From the NCBI GenBank assembly GCA_027924585.1, contig BSBM01000372.1, forward strand, positions 29,072,001 to 29,136,000: DNA of 64,000 nt, given 5' to 3'. The DNA comes from Larix kaempferi. Taxonomy: Eukaryota > Streptophyta > Pinopsida > Pinales > Pinaceae. A program made the position numbers and the translations under genes. Below, one piece after another: positions 55,336 through 64,000 of this stretch (positions within the stretch are counted from its first letter, which is position 1; the number at the start of each line of letters is the position of its first letter). The notes beneath the pieces are model-generated. The model saw nothing but the letters and a program-made list of their open reading frames with translations, was not told the origin of the DNA and ran no database searches.

Positions 55336-55405
55336 TAATGGGTGGACTATCCACTTGTGCAAATATGAATATTTTTCCACTTGTTGCATATGACATTCTC
55401 ATGGA

Positions 55406-56560
55406 ATGGATTGGTTGGAAGCACACACAGTTAAACTCGACTTCTACAACAATACTTTTGAATGCATTGATGATGAAAGAAACCCAAATGGTTGTAAGAG
55501 GCATCCCAAAGGTAGTTTTTTTAGGCATATTTCAGCTATGCAGATGAAGAAGTTCTGTAGGAAAGGTTGCCAATTGTATGCAGCCCATGTTTTGCATAAA
55601 ATAGAAAATGAAATTCCAAAATTGGACTATCATGTGCTACAAGAATTCAAGGATGTGTTTCCCGATGAAGTGCTAGGACTTACTCCAAAGAGGGACATTG
55701 ATTTCACAATTGATCTTGTGCCAGGAGCTACACTAGTGTCTAAGACACCTTACAGAATGAGTACACCATAATTATTGGAGTTGAAAATGAAATTGCAAGA
55801 ATTATTGGAAAAGAAAGACATAAGTCCAATCATGTCTCCATGGGGAGCACCTGTACTATTTGTGAAAAAAATAAAGAGGGTACACTTAGGTTATGTATTG
55901 ATTACAGGTAGTTGAATAAATTGACAATGAAAAAAAGTACCCATTGCCTCAAATTGATGATATTTTTTATCAAATGAGAGGGGCAAAGGTATTTTCAAAT
56001 ATTGACTTGAATTTTGGTTACCATCAGGTAAGAATCAAGGAAGAAGATATTCACAATACAACCTTTAGAAAAAGGTATGGACATTATGAATTTGTAGTGG
56101 TGCCATTTGATCTCACTAATGCACCAGCTACCTTCATGTGTCTCATGAATATCATTTTCAACAAATATTTGGACAGGTTTGTTCTTGTTTTTATAGATGA
56201 CATTCTTATTTACTCTAAGAATCAAGAGGACCTTGAAGAACATTTGAGAATAGCTTTGTAATTACTGAGCATAAGTTGTATGCAAAGCTAAGCAAATGTG
56301 ACTTTTACAAAAATAAAATTCATTAATTGGGTCACATCATTTTAGAGAAAGGAATATATGTGGATCTGGAAAAGATTGAAGCCATTATGAATTGTCCAAC
56401 TCCAAGGAATGTCATAGATGTGAGATATTTTATGGGTCTTGTTGGTTACTATAAAAGATTCATTGAATGATTCTCCAAGGTTGCACACCCAATCACTTCT
56501 TTGCAAAAGAAGGGGATAAAATTTGAATGGACCTAGAAATGTGAGGAAATCTTTTGGTTG
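55406..56560 (+). pseudogene. pol: Reverse transcriptase of element G
   Basis: VLQEFKDVFPDEVLGLTPKR and FTIDLVPGATLVSKTPYRM, a TAA at 55,769, [20 protein letters not shown], frameshifts around 55,870-55,940, [39 protein letters not shown] and the catalytic box [12 protein letters not shown] near 56,190. DD is intact. The connection (FMGLVGYYKRFIE) is at about 56,430. Stops and four or more frameshifts. Confidence 0.86.
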
Positions 56561-57185
56561 TTGAAGAAGCTTCTTACAAATGCTCGAATTCTGAAACTTG
56601 CAGACCCAGAAAAAGAATTTGTGGTGTGTATAGATGCATGTAAACATGGACTTGGAGGAGTTCTTATGCGATAGAATCATGTGGTGTGTTATGAGTCTAG
56701 AAAGTTGAAGGAGCATGAAAATAATTATGCCACACGTGATCTAGAACTTGCATCCATACTGCACACTTTAGAAATGTGGAGGCACTATCTAATGAGCATA
56801 AAATTCAAGTTGAGGAAAGACCATTGTGGTCTGAAATATTTATTTGAGCAACCAACATTAAATGCCAGGCAAGATAGATGGTTGGAATTTTTATGTGAGT
56901 TTGATTTTGAGATCAAAGATATAAAAATAAAAGAAAATAAAGTGGTTGATGCACTTAGCATAAAGATGAATGAAATTCATGTGGCAGCCATCACAAATTT
57001 TCAATCAGATTTAAGACAATATATTGCTAAATCTTGTTGAAGATGAATTATATGTGCAAATAAAAGATAATTTACAGCAACAAAATTTTGAAAAGAGGTA
57101 TGAAGGGTATCATTTGGAAGAGGATGGGATTCTTATTTATAAAAACATAATTTATGTTCCAAATGTGGCAGACTTGAGGAGAATT
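56561..57185 (+). pseudogene. pol: RNase H and integrase N-terminus of element G
   Basis: RNase H: VVCIDACKHGLGGVLMR (first Asp), ENNYATRDLELASILHTLEM (Glu), LRKDHCGLKYLFEQ (Asp) and ENKVVDALSIK (Asp), so all four acids are present. A TAG interrupts near 56,673. After 57,040 the text EDGILIYKNIIYVPNVADLR starts the integrase zinc-binding region and is cut by copia I at 57,186. Confidence 0.84.
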
Positions 57186-57839
57186 TGTTAGGATCATTAA
57201 TACTCCATCCTTGTCCTACCTAGAATTTTTTTTCCTAGTAGTTGATGATGTCATTTTGCCCCTAGTGGTGTGCAGATGTCATCTAGGATCCATATACCAC
57301 CTAATGCGCCATGCATGCATCATTTTAGGACCACTTAAGTCAATTCCCTATATTTTAGGAGCCTACTCAGTGTTCCGTTTCAGTCCACCTGAGTTAGCTT
57401 ACTCGTGTGGGGGGTTTAAGCTCTAATTGCCACTGATTGTGGCATCATGCGCCCTTTTCTAAGTGATTTGCATGACAAACTCACTAATGTGCCCTCCTTA
57501 TTCAACTAACTGATTGTGTCTTTCGTTAACTAAGTTTAGGTTCAGTTGAGTTGAGTTTGGGTCTTCTAGAGCACTCCAGTGGTGACAATCTATAATATGC
57601 TAGACACATTGAGACTCAAATTCTCCCAATTGATTTGAATTATCTCCATTATAACATCATTGTTGAATATACTGATTATTGGATCATGTGACATTATTAT
57701 GTTCCTATCCGATTTCTCATGCATGATTAATTGCCTGCTCTTTTTTACTGCAATTTTCATTATAACTCAATTTATCTAATCATTCTTTCTCTGTGAGGTA
57801 TACTCAGCTCCATAATCTACTGTGATTTAGAATTTCACA
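57186..57839 (+). repeat. 5' LTR of copia I
   Basis: TGTTAGGATCATTAATACTC ... TTTCACA, repeated at 62,375-63,029 with almost equal length. The PBS abuts its end. Confidence 0.95.
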
Positions 57840-57851
57840 TGGTATCATAGC
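57840..57851 (+). other. Primer-binding site, copia I
   Basis: TGGTATCATAGC directly after the LTR, initiator Met type, and identical to the site of copia D. Confidence 0.92.
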
Positions 57852-58113
57852 TCAATGACTGTAGGTTCAGCAGCTACTTTCAGTAGTGCACCAAAAGCCT
57901 CTGGATTTCCACAGCAAATCCTGGTGCCATTGCATTGAATTCATTGAAGAAATCCTTTGAGGTCTATCCAGGTGTGAAGGATCCAGAAAAATGTGCCTAT
58001 TGTACTAAAGCAGTGCTCAGTAGTATTCTATCTCCAAAATTGAGATTTTTTGCAGGTTATTGAAAGTTTTTTCAACGCAACAATACCACCTTGTATTCAC
58101 TCCAGCATTTCTA

Positions 58114-59060
58114 ATGGATAATTTGAATGCTCCTATCTCTCCCATAATCCTGACACCCTTCAATTACCTTGATTGGAGGGATAATATGTAGATGTTATTG
58201 CACAACAATTCATTGTACAAGGTAACAATGGGAAAGGAGGTCAAACCTCAAACATCTGTTGAGAAGGCCAAGTATCTGAATAGATTGGATGAAGCATTTG
58301 GTTTCATGTGTATTCATATTTCCAACGATCTACTCTTCCACCTCGATGGATTGAAGACTCCAAAATAGGTTTGGTTGAAGTTGGAGACCCTCTTCGGAAA
58401 AAAACGATGAGCTAAGGGGCTATATTCTGGAGAATGAGTTGATTTCTCCTCAACCCAACAATTTTGATACCATCCAGCAATTATTTTCCAAATTCAAATC
58501 TTTGGCCATGCAATGAAAGCACTATGGCATTGAGAAGAAGGATGAGCAGTTGGTTCTATCCATTCTGAGCAAGCTAGGTCCTGAGTTCTCCATCTTTGTC
58601 TCTACCTTCCATTCAGGGAGATTTTCAATCCCTGGTTGGAAAATTCCATCCTTAGATGTTTTCACTGAATCTCTCATCCAAGAACAAGACAAATTGATCC
58701 AGATGGGTGCCCTAAAGGCCTCCAAAAATCAAGCTCTTGTGGCTGGAGAATCAAAGAGTGTGAATGAAAAAGGAAAGCAAAATGGCAAAGAGAAGAGGAA
58801 AACTAAACCCAAGCAGAATTCCAAGTCTAGTCCATCAGAAGGAGCCTCCAGCTCCAAGAAGGACAAACATAATAAATTTGAGAAATCCAAGTGTACATAC
58901 TGCAAGAAGGGTAATCATCCTGTGAGTTCTTGTATGAAGAATACTATAGATAAAATGGAAAAACTCCTTGAACAACATAAAATTTCCCTCCTTGAAGGCG
59001 CAAGTAAGACTAATCCAGGTGGCAAGTTAGAAGATCATGAGAGATGTCATGCATTGAAGG
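58114..59060 (+). pseudogene. gag: Gag of copia I
   Basis: ATG at 58,114: MDNLNAPISPIILTPFNYLD, with stops at about 58,189 and 58,366 and a frameshift near 58,405. It then continues in the frame kept to the end of pol: LSILSKLGPEFSIFVSTFHS, a Lys-rich stretch (KQNGKEKRKTKPKQNSKSS) and the zinc knuckle CTYCKKGNHPVSSC (58,892-58,933, C-X2-C-X4-H-X4-C, intact). The usual copia capsid landmark (W.LE.. near 58,372) is present. The start lies about 260 bases after the PBS. Confidence 0.83.
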
Positions 59061-59392
59061 CTAGATTCTCACAATCCAAATATTTTCTTATATATTTTGG
59101 AGCCTCCAACCACATGGTTGCCTCCAGAGAGACATTTTATTCATTATATCTCACCTATGGACCCAACATACACATGGGAGACGACTCTCAAATATTCCAT
59201 AAAGGGAAGGGTACTATACAAATTGAGCATGGAAAGTTCAACAATGTGCTATATGTTCCTTCTCTAGCATCTAATTTGTTGTCTATTTATCAGATGACAC
59301 ACACAGGTTCTCCAAAGAGTGTTGTATTTGGACCTGGCACAGTTGAGGTTGCAGAGATATCATCTAGGAAGTTGATAGCCAAAGGAGTTTAA
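59061..59392 (+). pseudogene. pol: Protease of copia I, catalytic Asp lost
   Basis: FLIYFGASNHMVASRETFYS: copia proteases normally read D-S-G-A-S here, so Asp-Ser has become Tyr-Phe. The distal parts NIHMGDDSQIFHKGKGTIQI and NNVLYVPSLASNLLSIYQM are well kept. The frame ends at TAA 59,390-59,392 but continues in phase into the GAG-pre-integrase segment. The enzyme would be dead even without that stop. Confidence 0.84.
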
Positions 59393-60265
59393 AACCATGC
59401 CTCCAAGGAATATGAGTTCTCTTGCTTCTTGCCATACTCACATCAAAGTGCTCTCTTGACTCATGCAAATGAGACAAGCAGACTATGGCATGAAATATTC
59501 AGGCACCTAAACTTCAAATACCTACAGCAGTTGCACAAGGAAGAGATGGTTGAAGGTTTGTCGAACATAAATTTCTCTCAAGGAATCTACAAAGGTTGCT
59601 TGGTAGGGAAGCACCCAGAGAGAAATTATGATGTTGGGAAGGAAAAGAGATCTTCCTCCATCCTAGATCCGATTCATAGTGATGTTTCAGGACCGATGCC
59701 CACTGATTCAATGAATGGATCCAGATACCTTCTAACCTTCATTGATGACTACTCTAGGTTCTGTTGGGTCTACTTTATCAAACAAAAATCTGAGGTGTTT
59801 GAAAGCTTCAAAGTTTTCAAAGCCTTAGTTCAGAACACTGATGGAAGGAATATCAAGGCACTTAGATCAGATAATGGAGGGGAGTACATCAAGAAGGATT
59901 TGCAGCAGTTGTGTTCTTCCGAAGGTATTCAAATGCAAAATTTTGTCCCATACACACCATAGAAAAATGGTGTAGCATAAAGGAAGAATAGGTCATTGAA
60001 AGAGATGGCTACCTGCTTGCTTGAAGCAAGAGATCTCCCATCAAATCTCTGGGAAAAAGCAGTGAACTGTGCAACATACGTTCAGAATAGGGTACCCCAC
60101 AAATATTTTGATGGGGTCACTCCATTCAAATCATTGAAGGGACAAAAACCTGATGTCTCTCATCTAAGGATTTTTGGATACAAGGCATGGGCCAGAATCC
60201 CCTCCAACAAGAGGAAAGCAATTCAACCTCAAAGTAGTGAATGCATCCTTCTTGGATATGAATAA
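59393..60265 (+). pseudogene. pol: Integrase of copia I
   Basis: Zinc-binding part LWHEIFRHLNFKYLQQL (one His kept) and GCLVGKHPER. The core has DPIHSDVSGPMPT (first Asp) and LRSDNGGEYIKKDL (second Asp). TAG at 59,960-59,962 and TAA at 59,978-59,980 follow; the latter falls exactly where relatives have the catalytic Glu (NGVA-E-RKN). The C-terminus AVNCATYVQNRVPHKYFDGV, FKSLKGQKPDVSHLRIFGYK runs to a stop at 60,263. All in one frame. Confidence 0.88.
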
Positions 60266-60730
60266 GATGCAAACTCTTACAAGCTGATGGATATTGAAAC
60301 CAAGATATGCTTCATTGAAATAAGTGTTCAATTCAATGAGGATCCATTGCATGATCTACAACCAGTTGAAGAAGAAGTTATAACTGATCTACCTCCTCCA
60401 TTTGCTCCTAATGATGTTTCTACAGGTGATCCACATTCAGATTGTGAAGAAGAAGATCAATATGATTCAGATCTAGATATTGAGCATGAAGATCAATCAG
60501 ATATAGATCCAGATCCAACACCTACTCCCAATCCAAAGCCTAAATGGGCTCAAAATCTTATTGAGGCAGCTGGGGACATTGTTGGAGATACATCTGACTA
60601 CAAAGGAACAAGATCTCAATACCAATATGCTAACATTTTACTTTGACATACAAATCCACTTCTCCCTGAGAGGTGCTTCATGATGGTGGGGTCTGATCCA
60701 CAGTATTACAAAGAGGCTTTCCATGATCTG
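60266..60730 (+). pseudogene. pol: Acidic IN-RT linker of copia I
   Basis: 60,287-60,646 is open: a strongly acidic linker (DCEEEDQYDSDLDIEHEDQS) with Pro-rich ends (DPDPTPTPNPKPKW), typical of the spacer between copia IN and RT. It is in the same frame as both neighbours and ends at a TGA (60,644-60,646). Confidence 0.75.
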
Positions 60731-61477
60731 ATATTTCGAGAATACATGGATGAAGAACATGAGTCACTATAGAACAATCAGACATGGGATATTGTCCCTC
60801 TTCCCCCAGGGAGGAAACTAGTTCAGTGCAAATGGATCTATAAAACAAAGCTTGCAGTTGATGGATCTACAACCAAGTACAATGCTCAGTTGGTTGCAAA
60901 GGGGTAATCACAAGTCCAAGGTTTGGACTACAATGATACATTTTCTCCTGTAGCAAGAATGGATTTAGTAAGGGTTTTTTTGGCCATTGCAGCTTCGAAT
61001 ACATGGGAGTTACATCACATGGACGTAAAGAATGCCTTCTTGCATGGTGACTTAGAAGAAGAGATCTACATGAAACATCCTGAGGGGTACACTGATTATC
61101 ATTCCTTGGTATGCAGATTGAGGAGATCAGTGTATGGGATCAAGCAATCCCCAAGGGCATGGTATGCAAAGATGGATTCCTTCTTACTATCACTAAAGTT
61201 TGAAAGATGCAAATTTGATTGCAATGTTTACATGCAACAGAAGGGAGGATATATAATGTTGATTGTTTGGTATGTGGATGACTTTCTCATCATCGATGGA
61301 TCTGCTACTAGGTTTAAGCACATCAAGTCTTCCTTGAACAAAGCATTCGCTATGATAGATCTAGGACTGTTAAAACAATTCATTGGTCTTGAAGTAACTC
61401 AAAATGCTTCAGGGATCATGATTTCATATTCAAGGTATGCATCTGATTTAATGACAAAGTTTCATATGGATGATTGA
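60731..61477 (+). pseudogene. pol: Reverse transcriptase of copia I
   Basis: VPLPPGRKLVQCKWIYKTKL, then a TAA at 60,905, then 60,923-61,477 open: VARMDLVRVFLAIAASNTWE, HHMDVKNAFLHGDLEEEIYM, YGIKQSPRAWYAKMDSF, the catalytic box IVWYVDDFLIID near 61,270, and FAMIDLGLLKQFIGLEVT. YVDD is intact and the domain is the best preserved RT in the window. It ends at TGA 61,475-61,477, still in phase with RNase H. Confidence 0.92.
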
Positions 61478-62110
61478 AAAGCCACATCCTTTCCCTTCCT
61501 ATCTGGCATTAGATTGGAAGAAGGTGGTTCCACTCCCTTGGTTGATAGCACTCTTTACAGACAGCTGATTTGTAGCTTGTTGTATTTGACACATTCGAGA
61601 CCAGATCTATCATATGTTGTTGGTGTTGTGGCTAGGTACATGCATGAGCCACATGAGGTACATTGGAAGGAAACTGAGAGGATCTTGCACTATGTGCAAG
61701 GTATGAGAGAGTTTGGTATACATTGTTCTGTTGGTGCTCAACTAGATCTGGTTGGTTTTACTCACTCATATTGGGCTGGAGACAATACTGATAGGAAGTC
61801 TACTTCAGGGTACGTATTCATGTTGGGATCAGGACCAATCTGCTGGCCAAGCAAGAAGAAAGCATCACTCTCACTTTCTTTAGTAGAGGCAAAGTACAGA
61901 GGAGCTGTGAATGCAGTCATCCAGGCAGTTTGGTTGCATGGGATCTTGACTGAGTTTGGCATTTGCACTTCTCCTTCAATACCTTTTTTGTGATAATCAA
62001 AGTGCCATCAGGATCTCCAGTGACTCGGTTCAGAAGAAAAGGACCAAACATGTTGAGGTTCACATGCACTACATCAGGGAGCTAGTGCACAATAGGACCA
62101 TATCACTGCA
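61478..62110 (+). pseudogene. pol: RNase H of copia I
   Basis: 61,514-61,993: LVDSTLYRQLICSLLYLTHS, RPDLSYVVGVVARYMHEP, LDLVGFTHSYWAGDNTDRKS (Asp of the first motif changed to His), SLSLVEAKYRGAVNAVIQAV (Glu kept) and LHGILTEFGIC. A frameshift near 61,985 is followed by the DNQSAIRISSDSV-like tail and HVEVHMHYIRELV. The PPT follows about 250 bases later. Confidence 0.88.
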
Positions 62111-62363
62111 TATTGTCCTACAGAGGAGATGATTGCAAACACATTCACTAATTTTTTCACTTAGAAGATATTTGTTTATCTCAGATCTTTACTTGGTGTA
62201 AAAGTTGTTTGAGATCCCTGCTGTCCTATTTTTAGGGGGGGTTCCCATGAGGTTTTCCCCATTTCCTTAGTTCATGGGAAATTATTTTATTTTTCATAAT
62301 TTATTTGATTGTATGGGTGACCTTTGGTCTTAGTAACCAGGACCTAGGATGCACAAGTTTGGA
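62111..62363 (+). other. Non-coding tail of copia I
   Basis: Short AT-rich stretch between the end of RNase H and the PPT. No feature seen. Confidence 0.6.
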
Positions 62364-62374
62364 TTAAGGGGGGG
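62364..62374 (+). other. Polypurine tract, copia I
   Basis: TTAAGGGGGGG-type run immediately before the LTR start at 62,375. Confidence 0.85.
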
Positions 62375-63029
62375 TGTTAGGATCATTAATACTCCATCCT
62401 TGTCCTACCTAGAATTATTTCTTTTTCCTAGTAGTTGATGATGTCATTTCCCCCCTAGTGGTGTGCATATGTCATCTAGGATCCATATACCACCTAATGC
62501 GCTCTGCATGCATCATTTTAGGACCAATTAAGTCAGTTCCCTATATTTTAGGAGCCTACTCAGTGTTCCAGTTTAGTCCACCTAAGTTATCTTACTCGTA
62601 TGGGGGCTTTATGCTCTGATTTGCATTGATCGTGGCCTCATGCGCCCTTTTCTGAGTGATTTGCATGGAAAAATCAGTAATTCACCCTCCTTAGTCAATT
62701 AACTGATTGTGTCTTCAGTTAACTGAGTTTAGGTTCAGTTGAGTTGAGTTTGGGTCTTCCGGAAAACTCCAGTGGTGACAATCCCTATGCTAGACACTCT
62801 GATACTTGAATTCTACCAAGTGATTCGAATTATCTCCATTGTAACATCATTGTTGACTATACTGATTATTGGATCATGTGACATTATTTTGTTCCTACTT
62901 GAGTTCTCATGTATGATTAATTGTCTACTCTTTTTTACTGCAATTTTCATTGTAACTCAATTTCCCTGCTCATTCTTTCTCTGTGAGGTATACTCAGGTC
63001 CATGATCTGTTGTGATTTAGAATTTCACA
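62375..63029 (+). repeat. 3' LTR of copia I
   Basis: 655 bp, TGTTAGGATC...TTTCACA, the pair of 57,186-57,839. Confidence 0.95.
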
Positions 63030-64000
63030 AAATCTTTATGGATCGAAACCATAAAATTTCATATTTTACTCAACTTGGATATTAGAAAACAATTGCTACA
63101 GCTAGGAAACAATATTTTTGGTCGGGGATGAAGAAAGAAATTGTTGAGTATATTTCAAGATCTATGAAATGTCAACAAGTGAAAGTTGAGCATAAACACC
63201 CAATAGGTTTGTTGCATCCTTTGGCCATTCCATAATGGAAATGGGAAGTAATTTCCATGGATTTGTTTACAGGTTTTCCAATGGTTTTGAGACAACATGA
63301 TTCTATCATAGTTGTGGTGGATAAATTGTCTAAGGAAACACATTTTATACCAGTTAAATCCACATATAAAACGGATGCCATTGCAAAGATTTTCATGAAG
63401 GAAATTTTCAGATTGCATGGATTTCCTATAGCAATAATTTCAGACAAAGACACCAAATTTACTTCAAATTTCTAGAAAAGTCTTTTGCGGATTTGGGAAC
63501 ATAGTTGAACTTTAGCATTTCCTACCATCCACAAACAGATGGAAAAACTGGAATATTAAATCAAGTTCTTGAAGACATGATTCATATGTATGTGATGGAC
63601 AAACCATCCAAGTCGGAATATTATCTACACTTGGTAGAGTTTGCATATAACAATGGACAATAAGATTCATTGGGCATGAGTCCATTTGAAGTTTTGCATG
63701 GTAGAAAGTGCAAGACACCAATAACATGGTATAATCCAGTGAATAGAATTGTAAGTGGGCAAGAATTGCTTAAGGAAATGGAACAAGAGGTTGCAAAACA
63801 GAGACAGAATTTAAAGGCAGCCCAAGATAGGAAGAAAATCTATGTAGATAAGAATAGAATGCACAGAGAATTCATTGTTGGGGATCATGTTTACCTTAGA
63901 GTGAGGCCAAGGAAGAGTTTCTTGAAGCTTGGAAGTTATGCCAAGTTGTCACCAAGATACTGTGGGTCATTTGAAGTGATAGAAAGGATAGGACCAGTTG
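63030..64000 (+). pseudogene. pol: Integrase of element G, after copia I
   Basis: The zinc-binding part is scrambled by frameshifts to about 63,160. The core 63,170-63,475 has ISMDLFTGFP (first Asp) and AIISDKDTKF (second Asp). After a TAG near 63,474 the next strand reads PQTDGKTGILNQVLEDM, where the catalytic Glu (T-E in relatives) is Gly. LVEFAYNNGQ, SPFEVLHGRKCKTPI and KLSPRYCGSFEVIERIGPV continue the C-terminal GPY/F region to the window end. Inactive on several counts. Confidence 0.85.

Larger units (their letters stand above)
57186..63029 (+). mobile_element. Ty1/copia element I, nearly complete
   Basis: LTRs of 654 bp (57,186-57,839) and 655 bp (62,375-63,029), TGTTAGGATC...TTTCACA, with a Met-type PBS after the first and a PPT before the second. 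Gag, PR, IN, RT and RNase H lie between, almost all in one frame. The LTRs differ by roughly 8% by eye. The flanks GAATT and AAATC are only partly alike, so the target duplication has decayed or was lost. Inserted in the integrase of element G. Confidence 0.93.
50346..64000 (+). mobile_element. Ty3/gypsy element G (runs past the window end)
   Basis: 5' LTR, Met-type PBS, long leader, gag, PR, RT, RNase H and integrase in gypsy order. Copia I interrupts it between 57,186 and 63,029. The window stops in the integrase C-terminus, so a chromodomain and 3' LTR cannot be judged. The TGTAACACCCC-type LTR start and the gag text suggest a chromovirus (Tekay-like), with moderate certainty. Confidence 0.85.

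Noticed and set aside
54655-56716. Minus-strand ORFs of 118 and 124 codons in element G
   Set aside because: Shadows of gag, RT and RNase H. The plus strand carries the recognised motifs.
57181-63034. Clean target duplication for copia I
   Set aside because: The flanks GAATT and AAATC agree at only three of five positions. Recorded as decayed or lost.
1-64000. Host protein-coding gene, rRNA, tRNA or CRISPR array
   Set aside because: Every recognisable coding motif belongs to a retrotransposon. No cloverleaf, rRNA landmark or spacer-repeat array was seen on reading both strands.
1-64000. Endogenous pararetrovirus
   Set aside because: All pol regions include integrase and are bounded by LTRs, and no movement-protein or coat-protein motif is seen, so these are LTR retrotransposons.

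Overview
This is plant nuclear DNA made up entirely of old, nested LTR retrotransposons. I see no host gene, no tRNA or rRNA gene, no CRISPR array and nothing prokaryotic. The evidence for a plant is the set of plant lineages present: a Ty3/gypsy chromovirus with a chromodomain, Ty3/gypsy Tat/Ogre-type elements with an antisense extra ORF, several Ty1/copia elements, and primer-binding sites (PBS) of the TGGTATCAGAGC (initiator Met tRNA) type. The density and age of the insertions suggest a seed plant with a large genome, probably an angiosperm. The species cannot be told from the sequence.

Left part (1-20,600). A degenerate Ty1/copia element (C, plus strand, 16,886-20,590) is the host of a Tat-type element (A, plus strand, from before position 1 to 16,887). 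A is itself interrupted by a complete 6.8-kb chromovirus (3,411-10,227, duplicated target CTTTG). The chromovirus reverse transcriptase carries a solo LTR (6,785-7,683, duplicated target ACAAC) that belongs to the same broad LTR family as A's own 3' LTR (15,918-16,887).

Middle part (20,620-47,094). A second Tat-type element (B, plus strand, 5' truncated) is split by a minus-strand copia (D, 26,923-45,618). D's 5' LTR is split by a minus-strand non-autonomous Tat derivative (H, 32,585-44,558, duplicated target AAGGG) that keeps gag and protease but has lost the rest of pol. H's 3' LTR is split in turn by a 3.8-kb solo-LTR-like insertion (33,306-37,135, duplicated target GGACC).

Right part (47,095-64,000). 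A minus-strand copia LTR with a deleted pol remnant (E) is cut by an unclassified gypsy-like stretch (F, 48,291-50,345) holding a minisatellite and a polypurine tract (PPT). Next comes a plus-strand Ty3/gypsy element (G, from 50,346 past the end of the window). Its integrase region is interrupted by a nearly complete copia (I, 57,186-63,029).

The coding parts are gag, protease (PR), reverse transcriptase (RT), RNase H (RH) and integrase (IN) fragments carrying stops and frameshifts. Two features of the Tat-type elements stand out. Both A and B carry a second RNase H domain downstream of the integrase, while their normal RNase H lacks the first catalytic Asp. Both also carry, on the opposite strand after pol, an ORF resembling the plant mobile domain (PMD) that is still alignable between the two copies. 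A, B and H share a long 3' non-coding module rich in a GAGCTCGTAAA-like motif.
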